Positions 43,550 through 54,604 of a stretch of 64,000 bases of DNA are shown piece after piece. This DNA comes from Aureobasidium sp. EXF-3400. Its lineage: Eukaryota; Ascomycota; Dothideomycetes; Dothideales; Saccotheciaceae. A program made the translations under genes and the position numbers. Under the pieces are notes generated by a model. The model was not told the origin of the DNA and ran no database searches. It worked only from the letters and a program-made list of their open reading frames with translations. The stretch is from the NCBI GenBank assembly GCA_024195585.1, contig SWBL01000070.1, positions 62,001 through 126,000 on the forward strand. The letters run 5' to 3'. Position 1 is the first letter of the stretch. Each line of letters opens with the position of its first letter.

Positions 43550-45847
43550 ATGGCTGCCGATCAGAATGATGCTTTTGATGCTATCACCACGAGCAAATTC
43601 AAGGATCTGCCTCCCATCCAGACTTCCTTCAAAGATAAACCCTTGCCGGCCATAAGAGAGCCCCCAAAGGATAGCGGAAGAAGTACTCCAACTCCGAACT
43701 GGACTGGACGTGGATACCGTCGATTGAACCCAAAGTCTAGTCTATTCAATTTGTTTAGCAGACCCAGGGTTGAGAAGCAAAGAGGTTTCAACGAGTCTGG
43801 TTATGATGTTACTCCCATAATCGACCCTGGAAGAGCCACGCCGAGCCCGGAGCTGATCATGCGCGTGCCATCGCTTCCTTTCACCCCCGTACCACACGCA
43901 CCGTACAGTCGACCCAGCACTTCACTCTCTATCCACGAGGATCGTCGAACTCTGGGTCGGAGCCGTACAACAACTTCTGCGGATTATGTCAGAGAAGAGG
44001 AAGAGATGCCAACCCTGCCTACGCTATTCGACATATACACGGATTCGAGCAAGGTCACCATTGCACAAGCCATTGACGAGTCTGGCCAGTCTCGTCTTAC
44101 CAGGCCTCGCAAATCGAACGCATCGCATATCATACCGGCACATATCCATGAAGAGAGAAGAGGCAGTGTCGATAGTATCAAAGCCGAACACAAAACACAA
44201 AGCAGGAGCGGCAGAAACTCGCTCGGGCAGGGACCCTTCCAGAGAAAGATTTTCGCGATTTCTAACGATGGCATAATTCTCCAATACCCTGAGAAGGGTG
44301 GCGGTGAAAGACTGCCAGAACGTGCTCTGCAATTGAACCCGGAGTCTGTCGCTTTTGCTTGTGATCTGGTGCCTGGAAGACCGTACGTTCTGCAAGTCGA
44401 TCAGAAGCCAAACGCTGCTTCGGAACATTATATGCTCCATTCTCAGACATCGCTCCTCACCAAGATTGGACTCAAAGATAATCTCCCACGTATGGGCGAA
44501 CACAGTATACTCATCATTCTGGACACTGCCGAAGAACTCACTTCTTGGATGAAAGCAGTAAGAAAGCAGATTCTCCTTTTAGGTGCCGTGACGGGCGATG
44601 ATCTTGAGCCAGAAGGACTCGAGAAGTTAAGTACTACGGCCCCGAAGCTACGTGTTAAGCAACGCGTGTCCCTCAGCCAACAGGAGCAGCCATCTTTCAC
44701 GAACTTCTCATTCCCGACTGGTAGTCCTGAGAAAAGTACTACGGGAAGATTGAGACGTGATTCTAGTGCTGCAGTCGCGCCGCCTACCCAGCCTGAGGTA
44801 ACAGAGTTGCACTCATACTCGAGAAGAAACTCAAACGCGGCTGTCCCACGCAAGTCTTTGCCCGACCATGATGGTGTCGACAGACTTAGAAAGATGGCTT
44901 CCTTCGATACGAACGACTCACCGCTATCTGTCACCACCCATGACTCGGCTGTCAGTTTTGGCATGAGTGCAGGGAAGCGCATGATCCGTGACAAGAATGC
45001 ATCACAAAAGTCATCGATGGGATCCTTACATGATGAGTTCGTCACCGACAGTCCTGTCCTTCCAAGATCAGCAACGACGGGCCAAATTCAGCGACCGAAG
45101 CCAAACCCTGTTATCGATAGGCCTCGTCCTGACTCTTTCGTTGCGGACTTGTCTCTCCTATGGCCAGCACGCAAGACTTCCGAAGGAGTCACACCATCCA
45201 ATAATCATCAGACGCCATCGCCTCCTATGAAGCGTTTGCCACTCAAGGTCAATCCTCAATCCAACAGCATGTCACTACCTCGACAGAGGCCTTCACAGTC
45301 ACCCCAGAAGCCAGCTCCTCCACCTACAAGAGCGCTGCCGACAATACCTGCAATGCCTTCCAGACCTGTTGAGAACTTTTCTCGCAAGCCTCAACGCACA
45401 TCTTCAATTAAGCTATCGCTCTTCCCTAGCGCTGAATGCGTGCCTACTCCGACGTTTGCTCCTCCTCCTGTCAAATCTCTTCCGCCTTCTCCTGCCGCCA
45501 CACTTCCGCCTTCACCAGCAGACGAGATGAGAAGACTACAAGATCGTCCTCTTCGCCGACCAGCCAGCATCCAGATTCGTGCCAGTCACGCCCCGTTCCT
45601 CTCTTCGATTCGTCCTAAGACTGTTGAGAATCGTCCTCAACTTTACAAGGCCGGGTCTGTACCATGCCTTCGTGAAGCAAGCACGCTACACAGAGTCCCC
45701 ATGGCCCAGAAACCATCCTCATCGCCTCTACCACCATTGGATCTAGGTATGCCGATCGTCGGCCTAGCACCACCTGCTCCGCCTCCATCGCTTCCACTTC
45801 CCAAGCTGCCGCCCGGTGCGCAGCCAAAGGCATTGGCGGTTCGATAG
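43550..45847 (+). CDS. PH-domain protein with disordered proline-rich tail
   Basis: The gene is a single exon of 765 residues from the ATG at 43550; the frame continues upstream only through non-ATG codons. Residues 1-220 are disordered (KFKDLPPIQTSFKDKPLPAI, NLFSRPRV). Residues about 225-350 resemble a pleckstrin homology domain: FQRKIFAISNDGIILQYPEK, LVPGRPYVLQVDQ, then LIILDTAEELTSWMKAVRKQ as the C-terminal helix. The rest is Ser/Pro-rich with several PxxP-type stretches (PPPTRALPTIP, PPSPAATLPPSPADEMRR) that could bind SH3 domains. This layout fits cortical signalling or polarity adaptors. Relation to a named protein is not certain. Confidence 0.8.
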   Translation: MAADQNDAFDAITTSKFKDLPPIQTSFKDKPLPAIREPPKDSGRSTPTPNWTGRGYRRLNPKSSLFNLFSRPRVEKQRGFNESGYDVTPIIDPGRATPSPELIMRVPSLPFTPVPHAPYSRPSTSLSIHEDRRTLGRSRTTTSADYVREEEEMPTLPTLFDIYTDSSKVTIAQAIDESGQSRLTRPRKSNASHIIPAHIHEERRGSVDSIKAEHKTQSRSGRNSLGQGPFQRKIFAISNDGIILQYPEKGGGERLPERALQLNPESVAFACDLVPGRPYVLQVDQKPNAASEHYMLHSQTSLLTKIGLKDNLPRMGEHSILIILDTAEELTSWMKAVRKQILLLGAVTGDDLEPEGLEKLSTTAPKLRVKQRVSLSQQEQPSFTNFSFPTGSPEKSTTGRLRRDSSAAVAPPTQPEVTELHSYSRRNSNAAVPRKSLPDHDGVDRLRKMASFDTNDSPLSVTTHDSAVSFGMSAGKRMIRDKNASQKSSMGSLHDEFVTDSPVLPRSATTGQIQRPKPNPVIDRPRPDSFVADLSLLWPARKTSEGVTPSNNHQTPSPPMKRLPLKVNPQSNSMSLPRQRPSQSPQKPAPPPTRALPTIPAMPSRPVENFSRKPQRTSSIKLSLFPSAECVPTPTFAPPPVKSLPPSPAATLPPSPADEMRRLQDRPLRRPASIQIRASHAPFLSSIRPKTVENRPQLYKAGSVPCLREASTLHRVPMAQKPSSSPLPPLDLGMPIVGLAPPAPPPSLPLPKLPPGAQPKALAVR

Positions 45848-46380
45848 TATACTTCACCTCGTATCCCTTGCACTACCCCTTACTATGCCAAATATCACGA
45901 CTACGGACTGGGTAATGTTTGTTCTGCAAAATCTTTTATTCTTGGCGCAATGAATGCTGGCATCTCTCTATTTTAAACATTTTTACGAAGGATTTATGAT
46001 TTTGGTGGATCACAAAAAATTTGCTCTGACATTGGTTTTCTTTCATGCATACTAAGAAGGCTGTTCTCTGTAGATACTTCTTACAGATATATAGCTTCCT
46101 TCGAACTACCACATCGTTGCCACGAGATAATGCTCTCACAGATAGTATACGAGTCACGCTAGCACGTGACATGAGTCAGATCACTATTCGCCATCAAAAG
46201 CCAAACCCTGAGTTCTAGAATCCGAAACGGCCGAAGGAAACCCTCAGGCCTTCTTCCGTGTCCAATGAACTAAATTTGAATCCCACCACTCATGCTCTTC
46301 GTGAATACTTTCAATTAACTTTTTTAAACACGTATTACCACATCAATCTTCTGTCTATTCGGACAAGCTGGTCTAGAATC
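45848..46380. other. Intergenic stretch upstream of the Zn2Cys6 regulator
   Basis: It holds the 3' flank of the PH gene and the promoter of the regulator. No further feature was recognised. Confidence 0.5.
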
Positions 46381-48859
46381 ATGAGTACAGAAACACAAAC
46401 ACGACAAAAGACCACCACTGGCATTCGGAAAAAGCCGTTTGCAGTTCCTCCGGTCAAAGTGGCCTGTCTATCTTGGTATGTGTGATGTATAGAACTTACG
46501 TGATACACTGCTTGCTGACAATGTGCTTTGTCAAGTCGTTCCTCGCGTATTCGATGTGATGGCAAAGAACCATGTTCGGGTGTAAGTCTCATGTTACCCC
46601 TATATCCACTCAACCCTGTCAACTAACTTTTTTCCAAAAGTGCAGTCATAGAGGCAAAGAATGTGTATATGTTCAAAGTCGAAGAGGTGGTGCTCGTGTG
46701 CCGCGTAGTAAGAGACAAGAATTCGAGAAAGCGGATTTTGTGAAGATTGCACAAGAATGTGAGGGCATGCTGATCTGATATATCGATGATATACTGACAG
46801 TTTCTTCAGGTTTTGACGATGCGGTACCGACGATGGTACATCCTGGTGCTGGACTGACACAACTGGACTTGAATCTCGATAGTACGGATACTCTGTTTGA
46901 CAGCATATTCACAGCTGTACCAATACCTCAGAGTGTTGAGATGGAGAGTCACACGCCTCGACAAATCGGCTCGGTAAGGGCGTATCGATCAGATGAAGAC
47001 ATGTAAGTCTTTGCTCTTTCTGCGTCTACAAGCAGCGAGAAGCTTACATCGTGATGTAAATCAGATTGGATGCATATTACGTCTGGCTACACCCGTACTT
47101 TCCAATCCTACCACCGGCCAAATCTTCTCAACCTGAAGACAGCCCACACCTCTGGTATCCAAAATCCTCGGAACCTACTTTCGAATCTTCATCCCCCATT
47201 GCTCTCGCAATCTCAGCAATCTTGGCTTTGATCCCTCACCCAGAGGAACCCGCACCCTTCGAACAAGAAAGCATCATTGCTCGCAGAGAAACCGCTCAGC
47301 TATTTGTCAAACGCACGTTAGAAAGCATAGAAGCCGACTCAGAGATGCCCAATTCATCAATATCACCAGCACAGGCATTACTGGACGAACATTCATGTAT
47401 CTCTCGGCCTGCTTTCCATTCATCCGTGCCGCTGGAACTGGAAAGTGTGGTTGCGTTGAGTATATTGAGTGTGTATGAGTATGCTCAACGAGGCAACATC
47501 GCAAAGATGAGGGATCGTGCTGGTCAGGCGTTGATGCGGGCGATGGATTTGTCGTTGCATGATCGTGGGACTGAGCTTGATGAGTTTGCTGAAGCGAGGA
47601 GGAGGGTTTGGTGGATGACTGTGAGTTCTTGAGATTCTGGTGAATTTCTGGAGTTTTTGCTCATTCGAGGATTGCAGTATATTTGTATTTGTCAGGCTTC
47701 AATCGTCAGTTCTGCGGTATGTTTCAAAAGCCACATCGGTAGGTTCGGGATAAGTCGCTGACACTCAACAGCCGCCAGCAATACCGCTGTTCGACTCTCG
47801 CTTCACGACCAGCTTCCCACAATCACCAGATCCAGAGGTATGTTACTCACTATCCTTGTCAGCAAACCCACATGAAACCTGACATATCACTCCAAAAACA
47901 GGCATGGCCCTTCTTCATCAAATCTCAACAAACCATTTTACTCGCAACACAATTCGTCACTGCAGTAAGCCGCGCAGTACAAGGTAAAGAAGACTGGACG
48001 GAAATTCCCTCGCGCATGCAAAACCTACACAACACAATCGAACCACTGATATCACAATCCAACCAATGGACAGACACCAAACCCTGTTCTACAGATCCCG
48101 AAGCCATCGTCGCGTTTTCATTGAAGCAAATGTCCAAGATCAAACTAAACAGGTAAGCATGACCACTTCCTAAATATCTCAACATGTTGCCTCTTTGCTG
48201 ATCAAAAATACAAAAACAGTGCAAGGATAAAACTCCATCGTTACTGTGCCTTCTACGACATCCCCGTATTCTCAGAAACCCACTGCGATCTCAAGAAATC
48301 ACAGCCCCCTCCCTTGGAACCCACAACAACCGACCCCATCGATCAACTTTCCCTCACCTCGTCACCTACATCCTGCGGTTGTAGTTCTGCTCTACCTACC
48401 CAAGTACCCGGCCTTTCAACCTCAGTCTCACCACTGTCTTCTACCTCGAGCTCGACAGAATATCTTCACCCTTTTCCGTTTAGCAATCATGTTTCTTCGA
48501 GATTGTGTTTGAACTCTGCATCGGCTATTGCAACTGCTTTTGAAGCTTTGCCTTTGCCCGAGGGAGATGTATTGGCTGCGGGACTTGCTCCGAGGACTAT
48601 GCCTTCGTTTGCTTGTTGTGCTATGCAATCGGCTTATACGTTGCTGATGGTGTATCATCGTACTTGGGTTCTGACTCAACAGCAAAGCGATGCACAGCAC
48701 GAAGATACGCAGGGCAAAGCAACACAATTGTTGGCCAAGTGTGATCAGGGGCTCAGAAGCATTTTGTCAGCGTTGCACAATTATGCAGTTGCGTTTGAGG
48801 CGTTGGGGGGAATGAGGGATCAGGTGCAGGCGGCACTTGATTGTTTGAGTTTGGTTTGA
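46381..48859 (+). CDS. Fungal Zn2Cys6 transcription factor, nine exons
   Basis: Exons are 46381-46475, 46536-46581, 46641-46758, 46810-47002, 47065-47620, 47678-47716, 47772-47837, 47902-48152 and 48220-48859, giving 667 residues with phase kept throughout. The zinc cluster has all six cysteines (Cys29, 32, 39, 45, 48, 55; pattern C-x2-C-x6-C-x5-C-x2-C-x6-C) and is split by two introns. A basic segment follows (RRGGARVPRSKRQ). The middle homology region begins around LDAYYVWLHPYFPILPP and includes SVVALSILSVYEYAQRGN and EARRRVWWMT. These are typical of fungal-specific regulators with HPYFPI motifs. It should be a nuclear DNA-binding activator or repressor. Its target may include the next genes (rhodopsin-like protein, esterase, transporters), but only proximity supports this. 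Confidence 0.9.
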
Positions 48860-49018
48860 GTGAACAACATAGTATGGAGGCATCCGGATCTTTTCGCAAC
48901 GACTAATATGTCCACTGTGGACCTTTGGACGAAAGTCACGATGATTTTGACATAGTGTCGATAAGAAAAAGCAAACACGACTTGATTCGGATATAGAATC
49001 TATCTTACTTGCAAGGAA

Positions 49019-50388
49019 TTAGACAGCCTGTTCCGTACGCGGACTTTCAAACAACGAGCTCTGAGAAATTTCTCGTGGTTGTAATCGCTTCGAGTTCCGA
49101 GCATAGGACAACTCGATACGATCTTCGCGTAGGATGCCATCTTCTTCCGAATCAATACTGTTGCGTCGTGCTCTTCCGAGAACAGACTGTCTTTGTGTTC
49201 CTTTGGATGTTGCTTGTCCTGGCGTAGTCATGCGGATGCGCGACGAGTGAGTGAGATCGCCCCAAGCTTTGGGAATGAGAGCACTGATGACAGGTAGCGA
49301 TGCTACGACTACTGCGAGTGTCAAGTCGACTACAGTCCATGCTAGCAGAGATGTATAGCCATCTGTAGAGCGTGAGCGAATGTATACTGAAGTTTGTTAG
49401 GGGATAGACTCACAGGTGATGTCCTTGCTAATACTCTTCTGTGAAAGCTCTCGTAGAATACTCGCTACACATGACAACGAACCCATCGAGAAGACGATAA
49501 ACAATCTGATCTTTGTTTTCTTGTTGAGGCGCACGTTCCAGAGCACGGTGATCGGTGTGAGAAGCAGGACAAAGTCCATGACAACGTGAATAACACTGAG
49601 TGTGTTCGCGACCACTAGCGTTGACCAACATTTGGCAGGATGTGCGAGTTTGCCAGAGTAGATCTTGTCCCACATGGCGGGTGCAGGGCTACACTGGAAG
49701 CAGGACCAGAACAACGCGAGAAGGGTATATGTTATGAGCAGGAAGAGAAAGACGTCGTTGGCGATTTTAGGATACTTGGAGGTGGCCTCAGAGATACGGC
49801 GGAGGAAGAGGCAGATAGATATCTTGATGATGCCGACGGTTGTGAAGAAGATAATCTTGCAGACGATTGCGAGCTGTAGCATGTCAAGTCAGTGATGAGC
49901 TATGCTTGGATATGGAGAGTTACGTACCTTGTTGAATATATAGTACTCGGCGTAGGTAACGTCCCATGTGTGCTTTCCGCCTCCGCCATGCACGACCATT
50001 GCTATCTGTAGTATCGGATATAGCGTGGCCATGATCTGCGCTTGCACGTTAGCAACTGGGGGATCTGCTGGGGTGGTAAGACATTGTCTCATACTGCTCC
50101 CGGTATCAGAACCCAGTCGTCCGCGCCCCATCGTACACCCGTCCTGAACTGTCGAAGGGCGAGTCGCAGAGCTGTGGTGAACAACATTATGACTATCGCC
50201 ATGACCATGCCAACGATGATGCTGGCCTGCTTGTCGTTGTACTCATAGTTCTCGGGCTTCTTCGGAACGAATAGGTAGCCTTTGCTTGCATCTTTGTCGA
50301 AGGCATAGGCTGCTCTGTACATGCCCTTGGTTATATAGAAGTCATCCTGGTTGGCCGGCGGTTGCCTCAGAAAGGCCGAGTGTGACAT
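49019..50388 (-). CDS. Fungal rhodopsin-like seven-helix membrane protein
   Basis: Exons are 50388-50095, 50035-49928, 49873-49414 and 49362-49019, giving 401 residues. About seven hydrophobic helices are visible, including ASIIVGMVMAIVIMLF, then RFRTG-like loop residues and WGADDWVLIPG, next IIFFTTVGIIKISICLFLRR, and near the end TLAVVVASLPVISALIP. The WGxDDW loop, the KxSIxLFxxRI helix and the proline-rich last helix are hallmarks of the fungal rhodopsin-like (Pth11-related) integral membrane family. The C-terminal tail is polar with many Ser/Arg. There is no N-terminal CFEM domain. Related proteins have been linked to surface sensing in plant pathogens; ligand and role here are unknown. 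It converges on the Zn2Cys6 gene. Confidence 0.88.
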
Positions 50389-51450
50389 ATCTGCTTCGAT
50401 CTGATATGCAGCTGCACCTGCAAGCAGAAGATAGAAGAGTTCCAGAAGTCAGGTTGTCTTACCAGTTTAAGAGAGTCTGGCCATGTGCATTTGAAGATCA
50501 TCAAGGGTTCTCGACTTCTGCCGGCAGGCTCGTATGCATGAAGCATAGACGGAAAATACCCTACCTTCATCGTAGGGCCAAAAACTCTGTATGCTAGATC
50601 TTCATTGAGGACCAGGATTGTCTCTAAGCTGTTAGTCTGGCAACCGATTCCATCGCTACAGGGTAATCCGCCAATTGTAGAGCGTCGCCTAGCGATAGGT
50701 TGTTTCGGAGGTGTAGCATCTCGCAAGTTCTGGCCAGTCCTACCGATGGCGCGATGTTGCTGTGGATGCGGGCATACGCTTGAGCCTAGAAGTGACCCAT
50801 GGGCAGCCTGAAAGTGAAGTCTGTCAAACGATGGTCCGTTCGTTGACAGGGGTGTTCGCGTTGACGCAAGTTCAAAATATCACATACTCTCGAGGCATTG
50901 GCCGCGAAGGTTGAATTATCTGGAAGACTTAAGCCGACAGGCTGTCATCAAATGACAATGCTATTCCTCATGAAGATTCCAGGACAAGGAAGTCGCGATG
51001 CGACGGGAAGGGAAACCTCGACGTCGTGTAGTGTGCCAAGCCTTAGGTTCACCACGCGTCGGTTAAAAAGACAGTGTTTTGAGGCTTCCAACTTTAACCC
51101 TTACACCGCTGAACACGATAGGTATATCATCGGAGAGCCACAGTCGCTCGTTGTAGAGCGACATGAGATGGCACAGTTGCGTTGACGGTAAAAGCTGATC
51201 AGCGAATATCAGGCAGTCCAAGCCACAGCACACCGTCCCAGGAACACTGTATTCGTTCTTGGTCGTAAAGGGTCGAGCTCTTATTGGTCTCCAAGGTGGA
51301 TCTTCGCGAGATGAGGGACATGTCTGCACCACTTTGGATAGGCGGATCCGCGGATAGACAAACCTGGGTGGCATACAAAAGCGACGAACTCCCACAACCC
51401 TTTCCTCTTGGCCTGTTTCAAGTATCGTAACTTCCATCCCTTCACGACAA
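50389..51450. other. Divergent promoter region, membrane protein and esterase
   Basis: This is 1.06 kb without a convincing gene. Short frames on both strands were inspected and show no domain. Confidence 0.5.
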
Positions 51451-52658
51451 ATGATCTCCTCAACCTTGTTCAACCTTGCTTCTCTTGCGAGCGTCGCTCT
51501 CGCCGCGGCTGACTGTACTGGTGTCAATGCTATCGCACCTGGATGTGCCTCGCAAGAAGCATTACATCAACGTGATTTCTTCTACATTGGAGGACGTTAC
51601 GTAGCTGGAGCTGCTGGAAATCTCACTTATGACCAGCTCTATGTGGAGAAGTTGACTCCTGCGAGCGGTGTGAATCAGAGCAAGCCTGTTGTGCTATTCC
51701 ATGGAGGCGGTACCTCTGGAGTGGTGAGTCGTGTGAACACGAAATCTTGAGATGCCTTTAGCTGATTAGACAGACCTGGCTCAATACACCCGACAACCGC
51801 AAAGGCTTCGCTTCTCACTTCCTAGACTTTGGCTACCAAGTCTATATTGTTGATCAGACTAGCGTCGGCAGAGGCAGCGCCGAGAACCTTAACGACTATG
51901 TTATGCGTATTGGCTCCACCGCCGAGATCACCGAGAAGGGATTTACTGTTCCCGAAATTTCGAATGCCTACCCACAATCTCAGCAGCACACTCAATGGCC
52001 TGGCTCTGGAGTGAAGGGCGATCCTGTCTTCGACGCGTTTGAATCAACGTTCATTCCCTTGACCAGCAACATGACCGTCCAAGAGCTTTCTATGAGATCT
52101 TCGGGTTGTCAATTGCTTTCTCTCATCGGCCCTTCGTTCCTGGTCTCTCACTCAATTGGAGCTTTGCACCCTTTGCTTCTGTCCAACGACTGCCCCTCGT
52201 TGGTAGCTGGCAACATCAATCTGGAACCTGGAAACATTCCCTTCCAATCGTACGTTGGAAATGCCACTTCTGCTGTCGGCCGTACGACCGCTCGTCCATG
52301 GGGTATGACAAACACCCAGGTCACATACGAGCCTGCTATCAATGGCTCTTCCGAGCTGACTCACGAGCTCGTCGGAGAAGACACACCTGCCAAGCGCAGC
52401 TGCTACATGCAGACTGGAACAATTCACAAGCTATCTGAGATCGCCAAGGTCAAGTATGTCGCACTCACCGGTAGCGCTAGCCCTCATATCACATACGAGC
52501 ATTGTGTCATCGACTTCCTGCAACAGGCTGGCGTTGCTGCTGAATGGATCAAGCTTGCTGATAGAGGAATTCTTGGTAACGGTCACTTTGGCTACCTTGA
52601 GAAGAACAGCCCTCAGATTGCGGGTGTGGTTCACGAATGGATCCAAGCTAACTGTTAA
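51451..52658 (+). CDS. Secreted alpha/beta hydrolase (esterase-like)
   Basis: Exons 51451-51723 and 51774-52658 are joined by a 50-nt intron, giving 385 residues. The signal peptide is MISSTLFNLASLASVALAAA. The oxyanion region is VVLFHGGGTSG, with the intron placed just after it. Next come TWLNTPDNRKGFASHFLDFG and YIVDQTSVGRG. The nucleophile elbow is unusual: VSHSIGALHP, with Ser instead of Gly at the first position of GxSxG. The C-terminal region has VALTGSASPHITYEHC and the likely catalytic His in GHFGYLEKNS. This matches a fungal secreted hydrolase family whose substrates are mostly unknown. It differs clearly from the hydrolase at 5-6.5 kb, so the two are not recent duplicates. Confidence 0.88.
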
Positions 52659-52946
52659 TGTGCATAAGTATTGTATGTAACAATTCACGATTCTCATTGA
52701 TCTTCGTTTGCAGCAACTTTCATCCCCGAGAATCGAGCGGCACGACGGCCCGCCAACCCGACGCTCCGCGACTGCCTCCTCTAATTCTTGCCTAGGCTGC
52801 CCCTCCTTCATCGTATGACTTTAAGACGTTCTTCCATATATTTCCTGACAATGCCGTCTGTTTTCCAGTTGGTTTGTCTTCGTATAATCCGTCGTCAGGC
52901 ATTGGTCCATTTCCACATCTACTAAATTACTGAACTGCCATAGATA

Positions 52947-54504
52947 ATGCATGATACTGCAAACTCACAGATTCCATCACCAAACGAAATGCCTCAGAAT
53001 ATTGATGAAAGTTCAATTGAACTCGCAGATATCCTTTCGGAAGATAGACCGGAGAACAGGGTTGAACAGGATCCTACCCTTGACAGACAGACACTGTTGC
53101 GGCTGATTAGTGCTGGCTTCTCTTTCTTCGTTGCTGGTATCAATGATGGAAGTCTTGGTGTTCTCATCCCCTGGATCATTCGAGACTACGGTATCAACAC
53201 GGCAATTCTCTCAAGCGTGTGAGTGAAAAATCATCAGCTTCGATCCTTTGAAAGCGTACTGATGATGTTGCAGTTACGGCGCAAGCTTCCTCGGATGGTT
53301 CACCGCCGCATTGACAAACACGCACTTGAGTCAGTACCTCGATCTCGGTGCAATGCTTGTCCTCGGAGCCAGTCTACAAGTCATTGCTCAAGCTCTGCGT
53401 GTCTGGTCGACACCGTTCGGTCTCTATGTAACTACTTTCTGGATCACCTGTCTCGGTCAAGCATACCAAGACACTCACGCCAATGCATATGCTGCTGTTA
53501 CTGCCAAGGGAGCACATAAATGGTTAGGATTCATCCATGCCATGTATATGGCCGGCTGCTTAGTTGGACCTTTTGCTGCATCACCTATCGCATCTTCTCG
53601 AGGATCTTCTAGCTCGGCTTCGCCTTGGTACCTCTTCTATACAGTCCCGCTAGGGCTAGGTTTTCTGAATGTCCTCCTTTGCTTGTTTGCCTTCAGCGAT
53701 ACCTTGCGACTAAAGCCCAAGGTTATGGCTCCGTCGTCAGGGCAAGCTGAGAATGCCGCGACATTGACCAACTCGACGGACGACACGCCCGAAGTACCAA
53801 ACGCGGTTGGACTCATCAAGAAGACATTTGCGCAGAAGAGTTTCTGGAACCTGAGCGTCTTCTACTTCTTCTATCTTGGAGCCAGTATAACTGCTAGCGG
53901 ATGGGTCGTCGAGTACCTTGTCAACGTACGAGATGGGAATAACTCCGCAATGGGTTATGTTCCTGCTGGTTTCAGCGGAGGTGCTCTTTTGGGCAGACTG
54001 ATTCTACCTGAACCGACTCGTCGCTTTGGGGAGAGGCTGATGATCACTATTTACTGTATAATCTGCATTGGCCTGCAGATCATGTTCTGGCTGTAAGTGT
54101 AGGAAAAGACCAAAAGAGTCACTCCCGATGCTGATTTGTTAAGTGTACCGAACACCATTGCCGCAGCTGTTGCGATCAGTCTGTTTGGCTTCTTCTCTGG
54201 CCCTCTTTTCGCGGTGGTAAGTCTGATGATGCATCTCACGCACAAAAGTTGCTAATAAAGATAGGGCATCTCTGTCGGCTCCAAACTCTTCCCAGCAGAT
54301 ATCAGATCAACAGCACTGTCGCTGGTCTTCGTGTTTGCACAGATTGGCGGGTCTTTGTTTCCGGTCATCACAGGCCTTCTTAGCTCTAGCAAGGGTGTAT
54401 GGGTGCTTCAACCAATGTTAGTAGGCTTGATTACTGCAACTGCGATCAGTTGGCTGTTGGTGCCTCAGCCCAAGTCTGCAAACGTTGAGCTACACCAGGA
54501 GTAA
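52947..54504 (+). CDS. Major facilitator transporter, Bsc6/fucose-permease-like
   Basis: Exons are 52947-53218, 53274-54092, 54144-54216 and 54265-54504, giving 467 residues. The N-terminal ~50 residues are polar. Twelve membrane segments follow. Helix 1 contains FFVAGINDGSLGVLIPW, with the N-D-G/A-S/A-x-G motif of this MFS branch. Later landmarks are GAHKWLGFIHAMYMAGCLVG and SKLFPADIRSTALSLVFVF. The family includes yeast Bsc6 and bacterial fucose permeases. Substrate is unknown, with sugars or small acids possible. A 73-nt exon lies between the last two introns. It faces a second member of the same family, with 100 bp between stop codons. Confidence 0.9.
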
Positions 54505-54604
54505 ACAGGACGAGACAACTTAGACAAAGATTAGAATTCCAAGACCCCGTGACAGATCTTGATTTACATCTATCTCTCACCGTCGCGTGTAAGTCGTTGG
54601 CCTC

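Noticed and set aside
43529..43550. Longer PH-domain protein starting at 43529
   Set aside because: The codon there is TTG. The ATG at 43550 is used.
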